The notes under the pieces were generated by a model. The model made no database searches, was not told where the DNA came from, and worked only from the letters and a program-made list of their open reading frames with translations. From Clostridium saudiense (GTDB lineage: Bacteria; Bacillota; Clostridia; Clostridiales; Clostridiaceae), in NCBI RefSeq assembly GCF_000577815.1, contig NZ_CBYM010000011.1:1-64000 (forward strand): a stretch of 64,000 bases of DNA. Reading direction: 5' to 3'. This document shows positions 10,298 through 18,938 of the stretch, piece by piece. Numbering within the stretch: position 1 is the first letter of the stretch; every line of letters begins with the position of its first letter. A program made the position numbers and the translations under genes.

Positions 10298-11455
10298 TTA
10301 CCTATTAGTAGCATAAGAAGCTAATCCCTTCTCACCATTAATCTCTAATTCAATATCCTCATAAACCTTAAGAAGCTCATTATTGACATTCCTAATATCA
10401 TACTTATTAATTTCATCAGACACTATAAATCTTCTATCACTTGCAAGATAATAATCTTCAATAGCATGAGCTGTTGCTTCAGCATCACCAACATTAACCA
10501 AAGTTCCAACACTATAATTACAAACAATATCCCTACAGCCCCTAATATTAGTAGCAATCACCTTTCTTCCACATGCCATAAACTCCATTAAATTTCTCGG
10601 TAATCCTTCTCTATACGACATTAAAATTCCAATATCTGATATATTTATTAGATTATTTACATCATGCCTATATCCTAGCATAAATATATTATTTTGTAAA
10701 TCTTTTGAAATTATTTGTTCACTTAGATATGTAATATAATTACCATCCCCAGCACAAAGCAACTTTATATTAGGATACTTATCCTTCAAATACTCCATTG
10801 CATTAATAACCTGCATATGATTCTTATTTTTATTTAATTCAGCAATCATTAATACAACAAAATCATTAGATTTTAAGCCTAAACTTTCCTTAATAGTAGA
10901 AATATTATCTTCACTTAGCTTTTTATACTTTTTCAAATCAATGCCAACACCATTAATAAAGTAACATTTCTTAGGCTTAAGCTTATTTTTCGTAATTTCA
11001 TAATCCTCAGAATTAATATTAATAACTGCATCACTTAACTTTGCCATAGCTTTTTCAATAGGATAATATAATAACCACCCCAATTTAGATCCACCTTTTA
11101 AAAAATGATATCCATGAGCAGTATAAATAGTTTTTATATTGTGATAATTAACTTTTAATAGTCTTCCATAAATAGAAGCAATAGGAGTGTGAACATGTAC
11201 TATGTCATAACTATAAAGTCTTTGAAGCTCATTAAGCTTTTCAAAGGCCTTAATATTCCCAATACCAAGAGGATTTCTTGAAAAAGGCACCTCAAAAACC
11301 TTAACTCCCTTATTTAAAAGTTCTTCATCAACCGGCTTGTCTATGGAACAAGCACAATGAACCTCATATCCATTTTCTAAAAGCATCTCAATATGCGGTA
11401 TTAAAAAAGCATTAATAGTCCTGCTAACAGTTGTTACATACAATACCCTCTTCAA
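10298..11455 (-). CDS. GT4-family glycosyltransferase, TTG start, overlaps upstream gene
   Basis: A 385-residue GT4 enzyme similar in layout to EpsD/PglA-type transferases: LKRVLYVTTVSRT start, VHVHTPIASIYGR and TAHGYHFLKGG in the acceptor domain, EGLPRNLME as EX7E. The open frame extends to 11536, but the extra 27 residues lack family character. An AGAGGGGG ribosome site sits 7 nt before the TTG at 11455, so I place the start there. This gives a 32-bp overlap with the acetyltransferase gene, implying translational coupling. Following the PglC/PglD-like genes, it may add the second sugar; that is inference. Confidence 0.87.
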   Translation of the reverse strand: MKRVLYVTTVSRTINAFLIPHIEMLLENGYEVHCACSIDKPVDEELLNKGVKVFEVPFSRNPLGIGNIKAFEKLNELQRLYSYDIVHVHTPIASIYGRLLKVNYHNIKTIYTAHGYHFLKGGSKLGWLLYYPIEKAMAKLSDAVININSEDYEITKNKLKPKKCYFINGVGIDLKKYKKLSEDNISTIKESLGLKSNDFVVLMIAELNKNKNHMQVINAMEYLKDKYPNIKLLCAGDGNYITYLSEQIISKDLQNNIFMLGYRHDVNNLINISDIGILMSYREGLPRNLMEFMACGRKVIATNIRGCRDIVCNYSVGTLVNVGDAEATAHAIEDYYLASDRRFIVSDEINKYDIRNVNNELLKVYEDIELEINGEKGLASYATNR

Positions 11456-12113
11456 AACTATTCCCCCTCTTACTTTTATCACTCTTAATAACCTTTGCTG
11501 GAACTCCAACAGCTGTACTAAAAGATTCAATATCATTTACTACTACTGCTCCAGCTCCTATTATTGATCCCTTCCCTATTTTTTTACCTTGAATAACAGT
11601 AGAACCTGATCCCATCATTACGCCCTCTTCAATAAGGTCATTTCCTGAAACATTAACATTCCATAATAATGAAACATAATCTTTAATAATTGAATCATGC
11701 CCAACTCCACACTTAGGACTTATAATTACATGATTTCCTATTTCAATATTTGCAGTAAGGATTGCACCTTCATAAATTATTGTTCCTTCTCCCACAGTCA
11801 TATAATCATGTATCCAAACTTTTGGATGTACTATAGTTGCAAATTTAAATTTATTATTAATCTTATTTACTATATTCTTTTTAACTTTATAATTTGCTAT
11901 AGCAATAACAATATACGTATCATTAGATAGGAATTCTAATGAATCTATTCCACCTATTACTGAATATCCATTAATAACTTTTCCCCAATTATCAGTGTTA
12001 TCATCAATAAATCCTAACAGATTCCAAGTTTGCTCTAATTCATTTATTTGCTGAATTATTAATGAAACTTCTCTCCCTACTCCACCAGCCCCTATGATTA
12101 CTATATTTTTCAT
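11424..12113 (-). CDS. PglD/NeuD-family sugar O/N-acyltransferase
   Basis: A 229-residue acetyltransferase. The N-terminal Rossmann-like part starts KNIVIIGAGGVGREV, and the C-terminal left-handed beta-helix runs from about residue 95 to 205. H139 in CGVGHDSI matches the catalytic His position of PglD-type enzymes. In PglD the reaction is acetylation of the 4-amino group of the UDP-linked sugar made by the PglF/PglE pair, and both partners are encoded upstream. About 15 residues at the end extend past the helix, overlapping the next gene. Assignment to N-acetylation is inferred from context. Confidence 0.85.
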   Translation of the reverse strand: MKNIVIIGAGGVGREVSLIIQQINELEQTWNLLGFIDDNTDNWGKVINGYSVIGGIDSLEFLSNDTYIVIAIANYKVKKNIVNKINNKFKFATIVHPKVWIHDYMTVGEGTIIYEGAILTANIEIGNHVIISPKCGVGHDSIIKDYVSLLWNVNVSGNDLIEEGVMMGSGSTVIQGKKIGKGSIIGAGAVVVNDIESFSTAVGVPAKVIKSDKSKRGNSFEEGIVCNNC

Positions 12114-12132
12114 CTTTGCAACCCTTCTCTTT

Positions 12133-12828
12133 TTACTTTCTCTTTATCTTAAACTTTTTTTCCTTATGTTTTTTAAAGTCACCATAATATCCATAATATT
12201 TATTATCAATAGACTTATCACAACCATTTAACACAGTTCCAATAACATTTGCTCTTACATCAATAAGCTTGTCATAAGTTTCTTTAACCATCTTTTCCTT
12301 AGTCACTCTAGACTTAACAACTATAAGAGTTCCATCAGCCTTTGCTGCCAAAAGTAAAGCATCCGTTACAGGAAGTACAGGAGGTGTGTCTAAAATTATA
12401 TAATCAAAATTAACCGCTAAATCTTCTAATAGATTTTCCATTCCATGAGACCCTAAAATTTCTGAGGGATTAGGAGGAACAGTTCCTGCTGTTATTAAGA
12501 AAAGAGAATCATCAACTTTTTTTATAACACTTTTTAAATCACTATTTCCAACTAATACATCTGTTAATCCTTCACCATTAGTGATAAAAAAGTTATAATG
12601 CACAGAAGGCTTTCTTAAATCACAATCAATAATTAAAACTCTTGCGCCATCTTGACTTAATATGTTTGCTATATTTCCTGCTACAGTAGACTTCCCTTCA
12701 CCCATTATTGAGCTAGTTACTACTAATGTTTTTATAGGTCTGTCTACAGATGAAAACTTTATACTAGTTCTTAAACTTCTATAAGCCTCCGCTGACAGTG
12801 ACTTGGGCATTTTTTTCGTTATAAACAT
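12133..12828 (-). CDS. cpsD: CpsD/CapB-type bacterial tyrosine kinase
   Basis: A 231-residue cytoplasmic BY-kinase that pairs with the membrane activator encoded just upstream to control capsule chain length and export. Walker A is at 42-48 (MGEGKST), Walker A' at 64-72 (VLIIDCDLR) and Walker B at 143-149 (YIILDTP). The C-terminal tail carries the autophosphorylated Tyr cluster (Y211, Y212, Y214, Y215) followed by a Lys-rich end. The ATG at 12828 has an AGGAG site 7 nt upstream that lies inside the CpsC-like gene, giving a 50-bp overlap. No CpsB-type phosphatase gene is present in the window. Confidence 0.92.
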   Translation of the reverse strand: MFITKKMPKSLSAEAYRSLRTSIKFSSVDRPIKTLVVTSSIMGEGKSTVAGNIANILSQDGARVLIIDCDLRKPSVHYNFFITNGEGLTDVLVGNSDLKSVIKKVDDSLFLITAGTVPPNPSEILGSHGMENLLEDLAVNFDYIILDTPPVLPVTDALLLAAKADGTLIVVKSRVTKEKMVKETYDKLIDVRANVIGTVLNGCDKSIDNKYYGYYGDFKKHKEKKFKIKRK

Positions 12829-13513
12829 TTTTATTCTCCTTTCTAAATTCTCTTTCAGACATTGGTATACTTCCTAAAACAGCAACTGGTATAACTTTCT
12901 CTAATTGCTTTTTAGACATTATCCTACTATCTAAATAATCCAAAACTAAAATTAATCCTATTGATATAATTATTCCTGCTGCAAAAGCTATCATAGGAAG
13001 CTTTGTCTTATTAGGATATATTGTTGAAACTCTTGCTTCACTTAAAACTGTTGGATTAGTTGATGGCATTATTTCCTTTATTTTATCTATAAGCTCATCA
13101 CAAACCGCATTTAATGTTTCTTCCATTTGTTCATCTGTATAACTTGAGTAATAAATATTAACTATTGGGGTGTTTTCTGAAGATGAGAAACTTAAAGAAG
13201 AAGCAACCTCTAGTGATGTTTTATCTATTTTATTTTTCTTTAAAGTATCATCTAAAAATCCATCAATTTTTGATATTTCACTAAATATAGTTATAAATTG
13301 TGAATAATAACTTAGCTCATCTTGTGAATAAATATCTAGCATATCATTACTATTCCCCATAAATACCTTTGCACTTGCACTATAACTTGGTTTAAGCTTT
13401 GATACCTTATATAAAGCTAAACTAGTCATTAAAACCGGAATAACTATGATTATCCAAAACCTTCTTTTGAATAAATACCACAGCTCTTCAAAATCAAATA
13501 ATTTATCTTCCAT
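12779..13513 (-). CDS. cpsC: CpsC/CapA-type chain-length determinant (Wzz domain)
   Basis: A 244-residue membrane protein with two helices (about 19-37 and 170-190) flanking an extracellular Wzz-type domain. The short cytoplasmic tail activates the kinase encoded by the overlapping downstream gene. The VAVLGSIP segment after the second helix is typical of this family. It differs from Gram-negative Wzc in that kinase and adaptor are separate polypeptides, as usual in Firmicutes. The 115-bp gap upstream holds no gene. Confidence 0.9.
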   Translation of the reverse strand: MEDKLFDFEELWYLFKRRFWIIIVIPVLMTSLALYKVSKLKPSYSASAKVFMGNSNDMLDIYSQDELSYYSQFITIFSEISKIDGFLDDTLKKNKIDKTSLEVASSLSFSSSENTPIVNIYYSSYTDEQMEETLNAVCDELIDKIKEIMPSTNPTVLSEARVSTIYPNKTKLPMIAFAAGIIISIGLILVLDYLDSRIMSKKQLEKVIPVAVLGSIPMSEREFRKENKNVYNEKNAQVTVSGGL

Positions 13514-13628
13514 ATTACTCCTCCTATATCCTAAGTTCCTATCTATAAATAAATTTCCCCATTTATCTCTAGCAGTTAATTCATCAACTATTCTTTATTT
13601 ACCCTGATTTGCTATCAATTAAGTTAAA

Positions 13629-14225
13629 TTAATTTGTTCCATTAAAATACTCCATAGTTACAGTTTCACTTTGATTAATTCCTTCTCTCTTAAATACCTT
13701 CCAAAAAGTTAAAAAGAAGATTTTAATATCTAACCATAACGACCAATTATCTACATACCAAACATCAAGTTTAAATTTTTCACACCATGTAATAGAGTTC
13801 CTTCCATTAATTTGTGCCCATCCTGTAAGTCCTGGAAGTACTTCATGTCTTCTTATTTGTTCACTATTATAATGTTCAAGATATTGAACTAATAATGCCC
13901 TTGGACCTACCAAGCTCATATCACCTTTTAAAATATTAATTAGCTCTGGTAATTCATCAATACTAAAACTTCTTAAGAATCTTCCAAACTTAGTTAACCT
14001 CTCGTTATCACTTAATAAGTTCCCATCCTTATCAGTAGAGTTTTTCATTGTCCTAAACTTTATCATCTTAAAAATCTTATTATCCTTACCTACTCTCTCT
14101 TGCAAGAAAAAAGCAGGACCACCTAAGTTTATTCTTACTAATAAATAAATTATTAGCATAAATGGTGACAAAAGAATTAAAGCAGTTGCTGATATTACAA
14201 TATCAAGTAGTCTTTTTATAAACAT
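13629..14225 (-). CDS. PglC-like initiating phosphoglycosyltransferase
   Basis: A 198-residue monotopic phosphoglycosyltransferase with a single N-terminal re-entrant helix (about 10-31). It contains ERVGKDNKIFKMIKFRTM and the catalytic Asp-Glu pair D90/E91 in SIDELPELINILKGD, then VGPR and PGLTGWAQINGRN. Its length and its end (VTMEYFNGTN) closely resemble Campylobacter PglC (about 200 residues, ending in FNGKN), which transfers phospho-diacetylbacillosamine to undecaprenyl phosphate. It is much shorter than the WcaJ/CpsE class. With PglF/E/D-like genes alongside, a bacillosamine-type priming sugar is likely. Confidence 0.9.
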   Translation of the reverse strand: MFIKRLLDIVISATALILLSPFMLIIYLLVRINLGGPAFFLQERVGKDNKIFKMIKFRTMKNSTDKDGNLLSDNERLTKFGRFLRSFSIDELPELINILKGDMSLVGPRALLVQYLEHYNSEQIRRHEVLPGLTGWAQINGRNSITWCEKFKLDVWYVDNWSLWLDIKIFFLTFWKVFKREGINQSETVTMEYFNGTN

Positions 14226-14310
14226 ATTACCCTTCCCTTTTCTCTTACCTTTTTATTTAATTCTCTTTTTATTTAATTTGCCTTTTATTTTTATCTAATT
14301 TATTTTTTCT

Positions 14311-15525
14311 TTAAACAAATAGCTCTTTTATAATTTCAATAACTCTATTAATTTCTTCTTCGCTCATTTTTGTATCTGAAGGTAAGCATATCCCCCTATT
14401 AAATATATCTTCAGAAACACTAATACCATGATAACTAAAGCTGCTAAAGAAATCGTACTTTTCATAATAAGGTTGCATATGCATTGGCTTCCACACATGT
14501 CTTGATTCTATATTGTTTTCTTCTAACTTTAGAATTATATCTATTGGCTTAACCTTTGATTCTTTATTTATTGTTGCAATACTTAACCAATAGTTAGGAT
14601 CTCCATACTGACATATATTAGCCATATCTATATCTGGAATATCTTTAAATGCCTCTTTGTATTTTTCATAAATATACTTCTTTTTAGTTATTCTTTCATT
14701 TATAACTCTTATTTGCCCTCTTCCTATTCCAGCAACTATATTACTCATTCTGTAGTTATATCCAAGCTCTGTATGTTGATAATATCTTGCATTATCTCTT
14801 GCTTGAGTTGCCCAAAATCTTGCTTTTTTTATAGATTCATCATCATTAGAGACTAACATTCCTCCACCTGATGTAGTTATTATTTTGTTTCCATTAAATG
14901 AATAAATTCCATACTTTCCAAATGTCCCTGTTTGTTGTCCTTTATATGTTGCACCAAGTGATTCTGCTGCATCTTCTATTACTGGAACATTGTATTTATT
15001 ACAAATCTCCATTATTTCATCCATATTTGCAGCTTGTCCGTAAAGATGAACTACAATAACAGCCTTTGGTAAGGTTCCTTTTTTCTCATAACATTGAAAT
15101 GCTTTTTTTAATGCTGTAGGAGACATATTAAAACTATCGTATTCTGAATCTATGAATACTGGTGTTGCTTTTTCATACATTATTGGATTACAACTTGCTG
15201 CAAATGTTAAATCTGAACAAAATACTGTATCGCCTTCTTTTATACCCAATAGCTTAATTGCTAAATGTATTGCTGAAGTTCCTGATATTAATGCCGCTGC
15301 ATCCTTTATTCCTACGTACTCTGCAACCTCCTTTTCAAAGTTATTTACATTAGGTCCAAGCGGAGCAATCCAGTTTGTATCAAATGCTTCTTTTATAAAG
15401 CTTTCTTCAAGGCCTCCCATATGTGGTGAAGCTAAGTATATTCTTTTATTTTCTTTTTGCTTTGTTACTTCTATACGTTCAGCTTCTTTCTTTTGTAAAC
15501 TTTCTCTCTCCTTTAATACTTCCAT
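14311..15525 (-). CDS. PglE-like DegT/DnrJ/EryC1/StrS sugar aminotransferase
   Basis: A 404-residue PLP-dependent aminotransferase that installs an amino group on a nucleotide-linked 4-keto sugar. The PLP lysine is K214 in YSFNGNKIITTSGGG, with D185 in IEDAAES holding the pyridine nitrogen. The family core begins at about residue 28 (RIYLASPHMGG), so there is a charged N-terminal extension of about 27 residues. The start is supported by a GGGAGG site and a TAATG junction with the stop of the dehydratase gene (1-bp overlap, tight coupling). The partner dehydratase suggests UDP-4-amino-trideoxy-GlcNAc as product. Confidence 0.9.
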   Translation of the reverse strand: MEVLKERESLQKKEAERIEVTKQKENKRIYLASPHMGGLEESFIKEAFDTNWIAPLGPNVNNFEKEVAEYVGIKDAAALISGTSAIHLAIKLLGIKEGDTVFCSDLTFAASCNPIMYEKATPVFIDSEYDSFNMSPTALKKAFQCYEKKGTLPKAVIVVHLYGQAANMDEIMEICNKYNVPVIEDAAESLGATYKGQQTGTFGKYGIYSFNGNKIITTSGGGMLVSNDDESIKKARFWATQARDNARYYQHTELGYNYRMSNIVAGIGRGQIRVINERITKKKYIYEKYKEAFKDIPDIDMANICQYGDPNYWLSIATINKESKVKPIDIILKLEENNIESRHVWKPMHMQPYYEKYDFFSSFSYHGISVSEDIFNRGICLPSDTKMSEEEINRVIEIIKELFV

Positions 15526-17438
15526 TACTCTTTTCCTCCCAATGTTGTAGCTGCAACCTCTTGTACTACTTTTTTCTTATTATAAAAATCTGGTGAATAA
15601 TATGTTGGTACTATTTCTTTTAGCTTATCAATTAACATATTTTTATTACCCAATTTTGTTACAAACATTAAATCATCAATTTGTTTTCTTAGCTTAATTA
15701 ATGAAATAGTTTCTGGCTTATCAATAAATATCTTATTGTGAGCAGTTTTTCTTAACTCATCATTATTCATTAATAATTCTTCATATAGTTTTTCTCCTGG
15801 TCTTAAGCCTGTTATTTTAATTTTTATATCTTCATTGGGTTTATATCCTGAAAGTCTAATTAAATTTTCTGCTAAATCATATATTTTCACAGCCTTGCCC
15901 ATATCTAAAACAAAGATTTCCCCACCCTTTGCATATGCTCCAGCTTGAAGCACAAGTTGTGCTGCTTCTGGTATTAACATAAAATATCTTGTTATATCCC
16001 TATGAGTTAATGTTACAGGTCCACCACTTTTAATTTGCCTTTTAAACAAAGGAATTACTGACCCATTACTTCCAAGCACATTACCAAATCTAACTGCAAC
16101 AAAATCTGTTTTATTTCCTCTTTCATTATTAACAGCTTGTACTATCATTTCACAAAGTCTCTTTGAAGCTCCCATTACATTAGTAGGATTTACTGCTTTA
16201 TCTGTAGAAATTAAAACAAACTTTTCTACTTTATATTGGCTTGCAAGTTCAGCCATATTTAACGTACCTAATACATTATTTTTTATTGCTTCTCCTGGAT
16301 TATCTTCCATTAATGGTACATGCTTATGTGCTGCTGCATGAAATATTATCGATGGTCTATATGCACTTATTATCTGATTTAATCTGTATTTATCTCTTAC
16401 CGATGCTATTATTACCTTCTTATTTAATTTTGGCTCATTATAAGATAATTCGTTTTGTATATCATAAACATTGTTTTCGTAAATATCTAATATCAAAAGT
16501 AACTTCGGATTAAATTTTGCAATTTGTCTACATAACTCTGATCCTATAGACCCTCCACCACCAGTTACTAAGACTACTTTATCCTTTATATATTCTTCTA
16601 TTCCTTGTTTATCTAGCTTTACTTCTTCTCTACCAATTAAGTCTTTTAAATCAACATCTCTCATCTTATTAAAAGAAATTCCTTCTTCTAATAATTGATA
16701 ATATCCTGGTATTACTTTTACCTTTGCTTTTGTATTACTACATATATCTAATATTTTAGATTTTTCTTCCCCATCTATTTTGGCAATTGCAAAAAGTATT
16801 ACATCTATATTTTCTCTTTCAACTATTTCAGAAATAGCATCTCTATCTCCAAGAATCTTTACCCCATTTAAATAACTATTTATCTTGCTCTTATTATCAT
16901 CTATAATACCTACAATATTATATTCAGAACTTTTTTCTTTTCTTATTTCATTCATTATTGCTGAAGCACAATCTCCTGCCCCTATTATCAATACTTTATA
17001 TTTACCATCTATTTTTTCCGAAACTGTGTAAATAAAAGCCCTAGTTATTACTTTTAGTGACATTCTTAAAGCTGTAATCATTCCTGCTATTAATATCCCC
17101 GCTAAAATATTAGTTAAAACTGATATTCCACTTGGAATAATCATCATAACCACTGTTGTTATAACGCATGAAATTATTGTTGATATTACTGTTTGTTTAA
17201 ACTCAAATACCCCAGCATTTAACCATATACAGCTGTACATTTTAAAAATTATTAATGATACTACGTATATAAATACTACTAATGGTAGTTTTATAAATGT
17301 TTCTATTATTTCTGTATGAGATGCATACTGAAACAACATAACTAGATAATAAGATAAAATTATAACTGCTATATCACTTAGTAGTAGTATTACTCTTTTG
17401 CTCTTTTTACTTAAATTTATAACTGTAGTTTTAAGCAT
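15525..17438 (-). CDS. PglF/CapD-like membrane UDP-sugar 4,6-dehydratase
   Basis: A 637-residue polytopic protein with four or five N-terminal helices (about 15-140). A first nucleotide-binding fold (VLIIGAGDCAS, 149-159) follows, then an SDR catalytic domain with TGGGGSIG (292-299) and ISTDKAVNPTNVMGASKR (410-427). Replacement of the usual SDR YxxxK tyrosine by Met in MGASK is characteristic of the UDP-GlcNAc 4,6-dehydratase (PglF/WbpM/FlaA1) group. It would produce the 4-keto substrate for the adjacent aminotransferase. First gene of the capsule operon as seen here. Confidence 0.9.
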   Translation of the reverse strand: MLKTTVINLSKKSKRVILLLSDIAVIILSYYLVMLFQYASHTEIIETFIKLPLVVFIYVVSLIIFKMYSCIWLNAGVFEFKQTVISTIISCVITTVVMMIIPSGISVLTNILAGILIAGMITALRMSLKVITRAFIYTVSEKIDGKYKVLIIGAGDCASAIMNEIRKEKSSEYNIVGIIDDNKSKINSYLNGVKILGDRDAISEIVERENIDVILFAIAKIDGEEKSKILDICSNTKAKVKVIPGYYQLLEEGISFNKMRDVDLKDLIGREEVKLDKQGIEEYIKDKVVLVTGGGGSIGSELCRQIAKFNPKLLLILDIYENNVYDIQNELSYNEPKLNKKVIIASVRDKYRLNQIISAYRPSIIFHAAAHKHVPLMEDNPGEAIKNNVLGTLNMAELASQYKVEKFVLISTDKAVNPTNVMGASKRLCEMIVQAVNNERGNKTDFVAVRFGNVLGSNGSVIPLFKRQIKSGGPVTLTHRDITRYFMLIPEAAQLVLQAGAYAKGGEIFVLDMGKAVKIYDLAENLIRLSGYKPNEDIKIKITGLRPGEKLYEELLMNNDELRKTAHNKIFIDKPETISLIKLRKQIDDLMFVTKLGNKNMLIDKLKEIVPTYYSPDFYNKKKVVQEVAATTLGGKE

Positions 17439-18099
17439 TGTCCTTCCCCCCTTTTTGATTATTTAAATACTTTACTTTGAATTACCTATAAGTATTAACA
17501 CACCGTCAATTCACTACATATTTGTTATAATAAATTATATATTTTACATCCTTTTCCAGTAAATAATCTATTAGTTGCACACTGTATATAATTAACATTT
17601 ATTACTTATTGTATTAATTAGCTATATTATTATTAAATAATTACTTTAAGTTATTTTATTGTTATTCCTTTGAATTATTTTCTACTTAATTATCATTTAA
17701 TCAACAAAATTTGCATTTCAATTTTAGATAGCGTAATTATTCTATTTATAAACTCTTTAATTTATTACTAATATTTCTCAAATATATTTTTAATAATATT
17801 TTATAGATAATACTACAATACTAATTCTTTATTACCCTTGTATTACTCTCAAAAATAATACTTAACTTGATATAGTTTTAATAAAAATTTAATTATGCCA
17901 ATGATTATTCATTTCATAATTATACTTTTGGATTATAAAATCTATAGTATCTAATTACTACTAAGTAGTAATTTCAGAAATCGTTATCAATACTTCTTAG
18001 TATAATTTTTAACATTTAATGTAATTATTAATAGACTTTTACATTTTTTTAGAATATAATTTTAGTAGTAATTACTTTATATATGAAAAGGGGGATAAG
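17439..18099. other. Divergent AT-rich intergenic region, capsule operon / LuxR gene
   Basis: About 660 bp without a credible gene separate the leftward capsule operon from the rightward regulator gene. A candidate minus-strand promoter is a TATAAT box (reverse complement at 17534-17539) with an 18-bp spacer to TTTACT (17558-17563), which would give a leader of about 90 nt. The dehydratase gene has a strong GGGGGGA ribosome site. The region close to the regulator gene holds the palindrome listed separately. No transcription terminator or known riboswitch was recognised. Confidence 0.5.
17953..17973. promoter_or_regulatory. 21-bp palindrome with repeated half-site near 18064
   Basis: Two 10-bp arms AATTACTACT and AGTAGTAATT flank a single A, forming a perfect palindrome. 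The right half-site AGTAGTAATT recurs at 18064-18073, 27 bp before the LuxR-type gene start. This looks like an operator for a dimeric regulator, possibly autoregulation by the adjacent gene product or control of the divergent capsule operon. The binding protein is unknown. Confidence 0.5.
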
Positions 18100-18771
18100 A
18101 TGAAAATTTCTATTTTATGTAGATATCCAGTCATTCATGAAGGTATTAAAGCGATATTAAGAAATAAGTATGAAGATATCACTGGCTTTACTTCTATAGA
18201 AGATTGCTTTAAAACATTAGATTCTACAGAAAACACAAGCCTAAATGATACTGAAGATACAATTTTAATAATCACATTATTTAAAGAAGATTTAAAAATA
18301 ATAGATAATATTCTAGCTATTAAAGACAATTATTCTAAATTAAAACTATTAATCATAGATTTTAACGAAAGTAAGGACATGTTCTTTAAAGTGTCAAAGT
18401 TAAATGTTGATGGATATATGTTAGGAACGTTTGCTCAAGAAGACATCAGTTATGCTTTACATAAGATTTCAACTGGAACTAAATTTTATGATCGTGAATT
18501 ATTGTATAGACTTGTTGAAGATGAGCCTGCTGCTACAATTACAAGCAAAAATAATTTAGGAACTCCACTTACAAGAAGAGAGTTAGAAATACTTTCTCAA
18601 TTGTCAAATGGATTAAGTAACTTTGAGATAGCTAAAAATCTTAATATTAGTGAAAATACTGTTAAGAAACATATAAGTAATATATTTATTAAGATTAATG
18701 TTAAAGATAGAACTCAAGCAATTATTTATGCTTATGAATCTGGGTTAATTGCTAAACCATTATTTTTATAA
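18100..18771 (+). CDS. LuxR/NarL-family regulator with degenerate receiver domain
   Basis: A 223-residue DNA-binding protein. Residues about 150-215 form a GerE/LuxR helix-turn-helix (TRRELEILSQLSNGLSNFEIA then ENTVKKHISNIF). The N-terminal 125 residues have receiver-domain layout (MKISILCRYPVIHEGI) but lack the acidic pocket: RYP replaces DDH, and the phosphoacceptor position in TILIITLFKED is Thr. It is probably not controlled by Asp phosphorylation. A GGGGG ribosome site precedes the ATG. It lies between the capsule operon and an orphan prepilin, so either could be a target. No partner histidine kinase is nearby. Confidence 0.85.
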   Translation: MKISILCRYPVIHEGIKAILRNKYEDITGFTSIEDCFKTLDSTENTSLNDTEDTILIITLFKEDLKIIDNILAIKDNYSKLKLLIIDFNESKDMFFKVSKLNVDGYMLGTFAQEDISYALHKISTGTKFYDRELLYRLVEDEPAATITSKNNLGTPLTRRELEILSQLSNGLSNFEIAKNLNISENTVKKHISNIFIKINVKDRTQAIIYAYESGLIAKPLFL

Positions 18772-18785
18772 GTGACATTTTTTAT

Positions 18786-18830
18786 TAAGAACACGCATAT
18801 AAATTAATAAAAACTAATTAAGTGTTCTTA
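18786..18830 (+). other. Perfect 9-bp inverted repeat in the LuxR-gene 3' region
   Basis: TAAGAACAC and GTGTTCTTA flank a 27-nt AT-rich spacer just after the regulator stop codon. No T-run follows, so this is unlikely to be the terminator. It may be an RNA stem in the 3' untranslated region or a protein site. Confidence 0.4.
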
Positions 18831-18889
18831 CACAAACTTAAAAGGGCTTCCTTTAAACTTTAAATTAGCGTTTGCATATTTTTATATAA

Positions 18890-18938
18890 ATAAGTAGTGA
18901 TAAGTCTTTCGGGTAGTTTTATCACTACTTATTTTTTA
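18890..18938 (+). terminator. Rho-independent terminator after the LuxR-type gene
   Basis: The arms AAGTAGTGATAA and TTATCACTACTT enclose a loop containing TTTCGGG and are followed by ATTTTTTATT. A smaller AAAGG/CCTTT hairpin lies just before it at about 18841-18854. Confidence 0.8.

Noticed and set aside
11456-11536. 27-residue N-terminal extension of the GT4 protein
   Set aside because: The family core starts at the TTG at 11455 with a strong ribosome site; the extension is a by-product of overlap with the acetyltransferase gene.
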